Below are positions 1 through 5,107 of a stretch of 5,107 nt of DNA, one piece after another. The notes beneath the pieces were generated by a model. That model was not told where the DNA came from. It worked only from the letters and a program-made list of their open reading frames with translations, and made no database searches. The DNA comes from Steroidobacteraceae bacterium (GTDB lineage Bacteria > Pseudomonadota > Gammaproteobacteria > Steroidobacterales > Steroidobacteraceae), in NCBI GenBank assembly GCA_025927665.1, contig JAICKZ010000234.1, positions 1 through 5,107 of the forward strand, written 5' to 3'. The translations under genes and the position numbers were made by a program. How positions within the stretch are numbered: position 1 is the stretch's first letter; every line of letters begins with the position of its first letter.

Positions 1-329
1 ATACCGATTGTACGAGCCGGCGTTAAAGCTTCGCCAAATAAATACCATGCAGCCAGTGCGTTGACAACGTAACCGATGGACAACATTGGATACGCAATAC
101 TGACTGGTGTGCGTGATAGTGCGCCGATCCAGACGATCACGCTGATGCCATAACACATCAATCCCATCAGAATATGCCGCTCGAATAAAAATTTTGGCAG
201 CACTTGTAATAGGTTGTCAGCAGAGAATTCAAAATGACCTACGACATTCGTACCTGCCTTCAATAACAATTGTGCGCAGGCATTCAATAACACGCCAGTG
301 ATCACCAGAATAAAAGCAATGGGTGTCAT
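1..329 (-). CDS. ArnE-like SMR-family membrane protein, probable undecaprenyl-phosphate-aminosugar flippase subunit (3' end cut by window edge)
   Basis: The reading frame starts at ATG 329-327 and stays open to the left edge, giving 109 codons; only a short C-terminus should be missing, because relatives are about 110-130 residues. An in-frame TAA lies 12 bases upstream of the ATG, so no earlier start is possible. A GAAGG (347-343) sits rather far upstream, 13 bases away. The protein is hydrophobic, with membrane segments near residues 4-24, 53-72 and 78-98. The stretch PVSIAYPMLS (75-84) closely matches the PVGIAYPMLS that I recall from E. coli ArnE, and AQLLLK (19-24) matches the AQ/GQxxxK pattern of that family. 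The membrane glutamate of EmrE-type drug exporters is not at the matching place (N16), which favours a lipid-flippase role over drug efflux. It follows the ArnT-like gene by 26 bases, so the two are probably co-transcribed. E. coli uses an ArnE/ArnF pair; no second subunit is visible here, though one could lie beyond the edge. Confidence 0.85.
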   Translation of the reverse strand, partial: MTPIAFILVITGVLLNACAQLLLKAGTNVVGHFEFSADNLLQVLPKFLFERHILMGLMCYGISVIVWIGALSRTPVSIAYPMLSIGYVVNALAAWYLFGEALTPARTIG

Positions 330-355
330 GATTGGTTATGGGCCTTCGTGTTCAA

Positions 356-2005
356 TCACTGTTTAGCAGCAGCCAGCAGATTGGATTGTTGAGCAATCAC
401 TTTCATCGGCAGTTTTGCGGACACCGTTTTATACAGTTCTGGGCTCATTATCGCAATTGGGTGCGCATCTTGAGCCCAACTTTGCGCAAGGGCATCGATA
501 TCGGCCACCCATAAATGAGGCTCTTGTGTCAGTCCAAAATCCAGCTCTCCTCGATATCGCACCAGTGTCATGGTTTTCTCAAGATAGAAGGGAAGTGTCT
601 GCTCATAGTCATTCACACTATAAATTTTTGTCTCAGCACGTAGTTGTGGCTTCAACTGCTCCGCAAGTGTTTTTGCAGATCGCGTCTTACCCAGTGCATC
701 GGCACCATAAATTAGAACAGAGTATCCGAGTACCGCGCCGCATCCCAATATCACAATACCACGTTGCAAATCATGTTTGCCGATCCACCATCCAGCATAA
801 GCTGTTGACAGCGCAATGATAAAGAAAGCCGCAGCCGAAGGTGGTTGCAATGATCTCACCATATCAATCGAATTGTTTCCGGCAATGGTGTCGGGCAAGA
901 GTGCAAGCGTGATCGCGATCAAACCTACAATCGCAGTAATGATCCATAAGTGAATGCGAATAGTTGAGTGTCGCAACCGTGGCAATGCTTCTGCACACAG
1001 CACCGCCAATGCTGGAAATAAAGGCGCAATGTAGGGAGCAAGTTTGGAATGCGACTTGCTGAAGAACAACATGACAACCAATATCCACAACCATAGAAAT
1101 CGACGATATTGAAATCCACCAGAGACATGATCACTGTGCCAACTCCGTTTTAGATCCGCAAAGCACAGCGTCGTCCATGGCAGCGCACCTACTATCAGAA
1201 AAGGAATGAAGTACCACCACGGACCTTCACGAGAAGCAATCGGTGTTAGAAAACGCGCGAATTGTTGAGTCCAAAAAAAGAACTCAAAGAATTCTGGATT
1301 GGCACGTGATACCAATACAATCCATGGTGCGCCAATCAATAAAAATAATGCCAATCCTTTTACCAAGTGCAAACGCTTCCACGTTGAGAACTCACGCGTT
1401 ACGACGCTATAGATTGACAAGGTGAGTGAAGGCAGTATCAACGCGATCAAACCCTTGCTCAAAAATGCTAGTGCTGCAGCGCTCCAGGCCAGCAACATCC
1501 AGTTACGCTCTTGAGTTGATTTTTCTTTCGCATGTTGTGCCAATAAAAAACTGAATATCGCGAGCTCAAGAAAAAATGCCAGTCCTATATCCAATGTGTC
1601 GAAATGTCCGAGCGTGATATACATCATCATGCTGGCGAGGATCATTGCACTCATGCGTCCGCTTTCAGCATTGAACAATCGCGTCGCCGTGAACCAGGCA
1701 AATAGAATGCCTGCAAAGCTGGTAAGTCCCAACCACAGTCGCGCGGTAAATTCATTTTGCCCGAATGCCTTGTATGCAACAGCCGTTGTCCAGTATTGCA
1801 GAGGTGGTTTTTCAAAATACTTGATGCCGTTCAATCGCGGAGTTACCCAATCACCACTGATCAGCATTTCACGACTGATTTCGGCATAGCGGCCTTCATC
1901 AGGATCGAGTAAACGACGTGTCCCTAGTGTAGAGAACCACATCACGACTAATGCCAGTATCACAAACCAGAACCAGCGCGAAGCAGAAGCAGTGGAAGTA
2001 TTCAT
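356..2005 (-). CDS. arnT: ArnT-like lipid A aminosugar glycosyltransferase (GT83 / PMT superfamily integral membrane protein)
   Basis: This 549-residue protein matches the length of E. coli ArnT (about 550). ArnT transfers 4-amino-4-deoxy-L-arabinose from undecaprenyl phosphate to lipid A phosphates on the periplasmic face of the inner membrane, lowering its negative charge. A first membrane helix (about 11-28) is followed by a periplasmic loop with DPDEGRYAEISREM (34-47), containing the acidic residues typical of the PMT/ArnT catalytic loop, and YFEKPPLQYW (63-72). A second conserved acidic motif, HFDTLD, is at 134-139. Many further hydrophobic segments run to about residue 435, then a soluble C-terminal domain. 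The ATG at 2005-2003 is bounded by an in-frame TAA 12 bases upstream; no good Shine-Dalgarno is visible. The ArnE-like gene follows directly. No ArnA, B, C or D homologues are in the window, and related enzymes transfer galactosamine or glucosamine, so the exact sugar is uncertain. The family call is firm; the substrate is inferred. Confidence 0.9.
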   Translation of the reverse strand: MNTSTASASRWFWFVILALVVMWFSTLGTRRLLDPDEGRYAEISREMLISGDWVTPRLNGIKYFEKPPLQYWTTAVAYKAFGQNEFTARLWLGLTSFAGILFAWFTATRLFNAESGRMSAMILASMMMYITLGHFDTLDIGLAFFLELAIFSFLLAQHAKEKSTQERNWMLLAWSAAALAFLSKGLIALILPSLTLSIYSVVTREFSTWKRLHLVKGLALFLLIGAPWIVLVSRANPEFFEFFFWTQQFARFLTPIASREGPWWYFIPFLIVGALPWTTLCFADLKRSWHSDHVSGGFQYRRFLWLWILVVMLFFSKSHSKLAPYIAPLFPALAVLCAEALPRLRHSTIRIHLWIITAIVGLIAITLALLPDTIAGNNSIDMVRSLQPPSAAAFFIIALSTAYAGWWIGKHDLQRGIVILGCGAVLGYSVLIYGADALGKTRSAKTLAEQLKPQLRAETKIYSVNDYEQTLPFYLEKTMTLVRYRGELDFGLTQEPHLWVADIDALAQSWAQDAHPIAIMSPELYKTVSAKLPMKVIAQQSNLLAAAKQ

Positions 2006-2112
2006 GCCAGATATTTAGAAAATAATTCTCGTCGATTGCAAAGTGTAACTTTAGCAGTTCGGCTACGTTTAAGCTCATGCAGAATGAATACACTACTGCG
2101 GTAATCGGTTAA

Positions 2113-2130
2113 AGTGCGCATCGGCGCATT
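2113..2130 (+). other. Small hairpin just upstream of the tesB start
   Basis: TGCGC (2115-2119) and GCGCA (2124-2128) form a perfect 5-bp stem around a 4-base loop; a G-T and an A-T pair can extend it. It ends 17 bases before the tesB ATG and would lie in the leader if transcription begins upstream. No U-tract follows, so it is not a terminator. It could be chance or a minor leader structure. Confidence 0.3.
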
Positions 2131-2147
2131 ACACGAGATCTCCATTT

Positions 2148-3005
2148 ATGAATGCAGTATTGGCAGACTTGATCAAGGTGTTGGAGCTGGAAAAACTGGA
2201 AGTCAATCTGTTTCGTGGCGTGAGTCGCGACTTGGGATTGCCTCAGGTATTTGGCGGGCAGGTACTGGGTCAGTCGCTCCATGCTGCAAGTGCTACGGTC
2301 AGTGCAGATCGGTTAGTGCATTCCTTGCATGCTTATTTTTTGCTGCCGGGTGATGTGAAAGCGCCCATTATTTATGAAGTAGATCGCAGTCGAGATGGCG
2401 GAAGTTTTTCCAGTCGGCGGGTGGTGGCCATTCAGCATGGTCAACCCATTTTTCACATGTCTGCATCGTTTCAGATTGAGCAAAGAGGATTGGAACACCA
2501 GAGTGCTATGCCATCAGTGCCTGCACCGGAAACTTTGCAAGACATTCGCGATGTCGTTGCCGCAGCACCGAATATTCCTGATGAACTTAAGCGCTGGTTT
2601 CAGGTTCAGTTGCCCATCGAATTTCGTCCTGTGGATCCAGAGCAAATGATGTCAGCGACCCCCAATGAACCTTTGGTGCGGTTCTGGTTTCGTGCCATTG
2701 ATCGCTTGCCCGACGACGTGGTGCTGCATCGATCGGTGCTAGCCTATGCGTCTGACTTCTATTTATTACGTACTGCAACGGAGCCGCATGGCATACCATT
2801 TCCAAGTGCACGATTGCGACTGGCAACCATTGATCACGCCATGTGGTTTCATCGACCTTCACGAACTGATGATTGGTTGTTGTATTCCATTGACAGTCCC
2901 AGTGCTTCGGGTTCTCGCGGATTGTCACGTGGTTCGATATTTGATCGCAGCGGTAACTTGGTAGCGTCAGTCGCACAAGAAGGAATGGTGCGTGTAAAGA
3001 ACTAA
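2148..3005 (+). CDS. tesB: Acyl-CoA thioesterase II (TesB)
   Basis: TesB hydrolyses medium- to long-chain acyl-CoA to free fatty acid and CoA in the cytoplasm. The 285-residue product is nearly the same length as E. coli TesB (286) and is collinear with it as two hot-dog domains. The N-terminal domain carries LFRGVSRDLGLPQVFGGQVLG (starting at 21) and SLHAYFLLPGD (59-69). The C-terminal domain carries YASDF (200-204), ATIDHAMWFHRP (226-237) and VAQEG (275-279). The E. coli catalytic residues Asp204, Thr228 and Gln278 correspond to D203, T227 and Q277, all present, so the enzyme should be active. The ATG at 2148 has only a weak GAG (2135-2137) ahead of it. The gene is divergent from arnT, across 142 bases, and convergent with the cupin_8 gene. 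Nothing in the context ties it to either neighbour; it looks like a stand-alone housekeeping gene. Sampled stretches are about 53-60% GC, higher than the genes to its right. Confidence 0.96.
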   Translation: MNAVLADLIKVLELEKLEVNLFRGVSRDLGLPQVFGGQVLGQSLHAASATVSADRLVHSLHAYFLLPGDVKAPIIYEVDRSRDGGSFSSRRVVAIQHGQPIFHMSASFQIEQRGLEHQSAMPSVPAPETLQDIRDVVAAAPNIPDELKRWFQVQLPIEFRPVDPEQMMSATPNEPLVRFWFRAIDRLPDDVVLHRSVLAYASDFYLLRTATEPHGIPFPSARLRLATIDHAMWFHRPSRTDDWLLYSIDSPSASGSRGLSRGSIFDRSGNLVASVAQEGMVRVKN

Positions 3006-3079
3006 AGCTTCTTTAAAATTATTGTGCATGTTGGTTGTATACGCAGCCTGTCGTTCAACATCCATGTAATGAATGAAGG

Positions 3080-4084
3080 TTATTGCCGAGTGAGGCCACG
3101 CAGCAACCAATTCTTGATGTAGCCAGCAAGCTGTGGAGACATGTTATGCAGAATGCCTTTCTCGCGTCGTTCAAGATGTGCGGCCGGATCACCATTGGCT
3201 TCAAATACAAAATGATCGAAGAATTCTTTCCAGATTGCGCGCTTATCAGATGGCAATGATCGTACAGACATGATGCCGTGCACCAGCGCTTCAAATGCGG
3301 AGCCGGTTCCTGGATATCCTATATCCCACCAATAATTGACCAGCACATTGAATGAGCTCAGTGACTCCACATGATGCCACCACATGTAAGGAATATAGAT
3401 TGCGTCACCGGGAAACAGTTCTGCTGAATAAGCTGCATCAAGTGCGTCCTTGAATTTGGGGAATTTCTGGAAATCTGGTTCATGTAAACCAACCATGCTG
3501 ATCGGCTGACCGGCCATCGTAAAATCCAGTGGCCCTACATAAAGATTTTTCACTTGTTCGGGAGGAAATAACGTGAAGCGTCGTTTACCTGCTACCACAC
3601 AGGCGAGATTTTCGGAGACGTCAAAGTGAGTTTGAACTGTCACCTTATTGCCAATCCAGATACGCGGTTCGATGTGCTGATCAAGAAGTGGCGTGACATT
3701 CTCAATGCCAAATTGTGGCATCGATTGCTGAATGGGAACTGATCCCAGATAAATGGCAGATGGTGCAGCATCGTCGATATGACTCATCAGTAGCTGCAGT
3801 GCATTCTCAATTTTTTCTGGTCTGCGTTCGAAATTGAATCCACGCATTTCAGGTCCATACCAGAACAATCCGCCAATACTTGGAGCGCCAAGAAACAGTT
3901 CGGCAGGAATATGGTGATCCATAGGTAATAAATAATTACAAAATGCCTGTGCTGATTGCGAAGCAGCGGTGACAGCCGGCCAGTTTTTTACCAATCCGCG
4001 CAATACGGCAGGTTGATTTTGTGGAGCAATTTTGTCTTTGAAGACAGTGCTATCAACATCTTGCCATTCTGGTATAGATTTCAT
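3080..4084 (-). CDS. Cupin_8 / JmjC-type (FIH-like) Fe(II)/2-oxoglutarate-dependent oxygenase
   Basis: Starting at ATG 4084 gives 334 residues. The frame also runs open to a TTG at 4132 (350 residues), but the family usually begins close to the MKSIPEW seen at 4084, so I prefer the ATG; neither start has a clear Shine-Dalgarno. On the 334-residue numbering, N-terminal QPAVLRGLVKNWPAV (24-38) is typical of cupin_8 proteins. The double-stranded beta-helix core has THFD (152-155), GKRRFTLFPPEQ (166-177), LFPGDAIYIPYMWWHHVESL (223-242) and NVLVNYWWD (246-254). The metal triad would be H153, D155 and H237, aligning with H199, D201 and H279 of human FIH. The residue matching FIH Lys214, which binds 2-oxoglutarate, appears to be arginine (R168). 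Family members hydroxylate protein side chains or small molecules; the substrate here is unknown. The gene is divergent from the DUF6445-like gene and close to a putative TonB-dependent receptor, a recurrent setting for this family. Confidence 0.88.
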   Translation of the reverse strand: MKSIPEWQDVDSTVFKDKIAPQNQPAVLRGLVKNWPAVTAASQSAQAFCNYLLPMDHHIPAELFLGAPSIGGLFWYGPEMRGFNFERRPEKIENALQLLMSHIDDAAPSAIYLGSVPIQQSMPQFGIENVTPLLDQHIEPRIWIGNKVTVQTHFDVSENLACVVAGKRRFTLFPPEQVKNLYVGPLDFTMAGQPISMVGLHEPDFQKFPKFKDALDAAYSAELFPGDAIYIPYMWWHHVESLSSFNVLVNYWWDIGYPGTGSAFEALVHGIMSVRSLPSDKRAIWKEFFDHFVFEANGDPAAHLERREKGILHNMSPQLAGYIKNWLLRGLTRQ

Positions 4085-4135
4085 TGGAGGCACTTGTTGA
4101 AATTCTTGACGTCTTGATTGAGCATGACACAATGA

Positions 4136-4163
4136 TTGATCGATGGAAATTAATCGCCATAAT
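4136..4163 (+). promoter_or_regulatory. Candidate sigma-70 promoter for the DUF6445-like gene
   Basis: TTGATC (4136-4141; 4 of 6 to TTGACA) and CATAAT (4158-4163; 5 of 6 to TATAAT) are separated by 16 bases. Transcription would start near 4170, leaving a leader of about 27 bases before the ATG at 4197. It lies in the divergent intergenic region. No comparably good promoter was found for the minus-strand cupin_8 gene. This is a match by eye only. Confidence 0.4.
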
Positions 4164-4196
4164 GATGTTGCATGGTGTTAGACATTACGTACATAT

Positions 4197-4889
4197 ATGA
4201 CTGAAGCCAACTACCCAACTGTTAGAATTGAGTATATTGGAAAATCTCAGCAGCCAATTGTCATCATCGACAATTTTATGCACGACGCATTACATTGGGT
4301 TAATTACGCGGCGAGTGGCATCACTTACCATGCTAATTCCGAGTTTTATCCCGGCGTAAGAAGTCCGGCGCCATATGAATACGGTAATTCTCTTTATGCA
4401 TCCGTTAATGAAGTAGTGTGCAAAACCTTTTGTTGGGAAGGGGGGATGGAAATTACATCTTGTGATTTTTCACTGGTTACTAAAGCGCCTCAGGACTTGC
4501 TTCCGATTCAGCGCGTACCGCATGTTGATTTTACGAACCTTGATGGATTGGCGGTACTTCATTATTTGTGCAAACCGGAGCACGGAGGCACTTCATTTTA
4601 TCGGCATCGAAGCACTGGATACGAGTTGATACTTGCTGACAACGTAAATCAGTTTGTGGCCACGGCAAATGAAGAGGTAAAAGAGTTGGGTATGCCGACG
4701 CCAAGATATTTTAATGAAAGTAACGTACAATTTGAACGCATCGCCAAGTACGAAGCGCAATTTAACCGTTTGTTAATTTATCGCGGCGCTTTGTTGCATT
4801 CTGGGAATCCACCTATCGACTTCATTCCCGATCCTAATCCTCGCACCGGACGTCTTACGGTTAATACTTTTTTGAAACGTCTTTATTAG
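4197..4889 (+). CDS. DUF6445-like protein, putative Fe(II)/2-oxoglutarate dioxygenase
   Basis: This 230-residue soluble protein has no signal peptide or membrane segment. I recognise it as resembling the uncharacterised DUF6445 family. The residues suggest a 2-oxoglutarate/Fe(II) dioxygenase fold: an N-terminal strand region QPIVIIDNF (19-27), HVD (109-111) as the HxD metal motif, GGTSFYRH (130-137), LLHSGNP (199-205) giving the distal histidine H201, and GRLTVNTF (218-225) giving R219 as the probable 2-oxoglutarate-binding arginine, 18 residues after that histidine as in prolyl-hydroxylase-like enzymes. The ATG at 4197 is the first possible start, because an in-frame TAG occurs at 4179; there is no recognisable Shine-Dalgarno. 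It is divergent from the cupin_8 oxygenase and convergent with the putative TonB-dependent receptor. Sampled stretches are about 40-45% GC, lower than tesB. The enzymatic call is inferred from motifs; the substrate is unknown. Confidence 0.8.
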   Translation: MTEANYPTVRIEYIGKSQQPIVIIDNFMHDALHWVNYAASGITYHANSEFYPGVRSPAPYEYGNSLYASVNEVVCKTFCWEGGMEITSCDFSLVTKAPQDLLPIQRVPHVDFTNLDGLAVLHYLCKPEHGGTSFYRHRSTGYELILADNVNQFVATANEEVKELGMPTPRYFNESNVQFERIAKYEAQFNRLLIYRGALLHSGNPPIDFIPDPNPRTGRLTVNTFLKRLY

Positions 4890-4894
4890 CCAGA

Positions 4895-4965
4895 TCGAAA
4901 TTTGCATTTTCGCTTATGGTCTGTTGCGCGCCGATGCTGTGATAGTGGACGCTAATAAATTTCGA
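4895..4965. repeat. 9-bp inverted repeat downstream of the DUF6445-like gene
   Basis: TCGAAATTT (4895-4903) is the exact reverse complement of AAATTTCGA (4957-4965), with 53 bases between the arms. It lies in the 178-base convergent intergenic region, before the terminator hairpin. The function is unknown; it could be chance, an mRNA 3'-end structure or a protein site. Confidence 0.35.
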
Positions 4966-5006
4966 CATCAAAATACTCTTGAGACTGCTCTTTTTGGCTA
5001 GGGTAT

Positions 5007-5039
5007 AAAAAAAGGTGCCAGTAAAACTGGCACCTTTTT
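5007..5039. terminator. Bidirectional intrinsic terminator between convergent genes
   Basis: GGTGCCAG (5014-5021) pairs perfectly with CTGGCACC (5027-5034) around a 5-base TAAAA loop. The stem is flanked by seven A (5007-5013) and five T (5035-5039), which extend the pairing and supply a U-tract in both directions. It lies 117 bases after the stop of the DUF6445-like gene and 28 bases after the stop of the minus-strand receptor gene, so it can end transcription of both. Confidence 0.93.
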
Positions 5040-5067
5040 AAGTTGAGGTCAACTTAGTCTTACTTCG

Positions 5068-5107
5068 TTATTCAAAATCCCAACGCAAGCCTAATGTGTA
5101 ACGGGTG
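5068..5107 (-). CDS. C-terminal end of a probable TonB-dependent outer-membrane receptor (partial)
   Basis: Only the last 12 codons and the TAA stop (5070-5068) are inside the window, reading TRYTLGLRWDFE. The pattern of alternating residues ending in YxLGLRWDF is the usual last beta-strand of TonB-dependent receptors and similar outer-membrane barrels, which normally end in or near phenylalanine; here a glutamate follows the phenylalanine. The terminator hairpin just beyond the stop supports a real gene end. A receptor also fits the neighbours, since cupin_8 and DUF6445-like genes often accompany TonB-dependent receptors. With so few residues, another outer-membrane barrel protein is possible. 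Confidence 0.65.
   Translation of the reverse strand, partial: TRYTLGLRWDFE

Noticed and set aside
415..819. Plus-strand open frame of 134 codons inside the ArnT-like gene
   Set aside because: It is antisense to a well-supported gene, its translation resembles no family I recognise, and it has no ribosome binding site context. It is a shadow frame.
1596..1889. Plus-strand open frame of 97 codons antisense to the ArnT N-terminus
   Set aside because: It lies opposite the conserved catalytic-loop coding sequence and shows no recognisable protein features.
2006..2100. TTGCAA (2036-2041) as a -35 box for arnT or tesB
   Set aside because: No acceptable -10 element lies at 16-18 bases in the tesB direction. 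In the arnT direction the best is CTAAAT (3 of 6), which would put the start almost at the ATG.
2587..2976. Minus-strand open frame of 129 codons inside tesB
   Set aside because: It is antisense to the catalytic C-terminal domain of TesB and its composition is not protein-like.
2996..3014. AAAGAA/TTCTTT inverted repeat at the tesB stop as a terminator
   Set aside because: The 6-bp stem is almost all A-T with a 7-base loop and no proper U-tract, too weak to call.
3028..3061. ATGTTG/CAACAT inverted repeat between tesB and the cupin_8 gene
   Set aside because: The stem is only 6 bp with a 22-base loop and no U-tract on either strand, so it is not a supported terminator.

Overview
This window looks like a chromosomal segment of a Gram-negative proteobacterium, most likely a gammaproteobacterium. 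The grounds are an ArnT/ArnE-type lipid A modification pair, a TesB-type acyl-CoA thioesterase, and the tail of what appears to be a TonB-dependent outer-membrane receptor. The genus cannot be fixed from the sequence. GC content seems moderate: sampled 60-base stretches gave about 40-60%. There are no tRNA, rRNA, CRISPR or insertion-sequence signatures.

Layout. Positions 1-2005 (minus strand) hold two tightly spaced genes: an ArnT-like membrane glycosyltransferase (2005 to 356), then 26 bases later an ArnE-like small membrane protein (329 to beyond the left edge). A 142-base divergent intergenic region separates them from tesB on the plus strand (2148-3005). Next comes a minus-strand cupin_8/JmjC-type oxygenase gene (about 4084 to 3080), convergent with tesB. 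Divergent from it is a plus-strand gene (4197-4889) for a DUF6445-like protein that carries an HxD...H...R dioxygenase signature. A strong bidirectional terminator hairpin (about 5007-5039) separates that gene from the last 12 codons of a minus-strand gene at the right edge, probably a TonB-dependent receptor.

How the genes work together. The left pair is consistent with moving an aminosugar-phosphate-undecaprenol donor across the inner membrane (ArnE-like) and transferring the sugar to lipid A (ArnT-like). TesB is a housekeeping thioesterase with no evident link to its neighbours. The right part is the most interesting. It has two structurally distinct putative Fe(II)/2-oxoglutarate oxygenases, transcribed divergently beside a putative TonB-dependent receptor. 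Such receptor loci in other proteobacteria are known to carry cupin_8/JmjC proteins, flavin-dependent tryptophan-halogenase-like proteins and related oxygenases, and their substrates are largely unknown. The halogenase and the rest of the receptor would lie outside this window.
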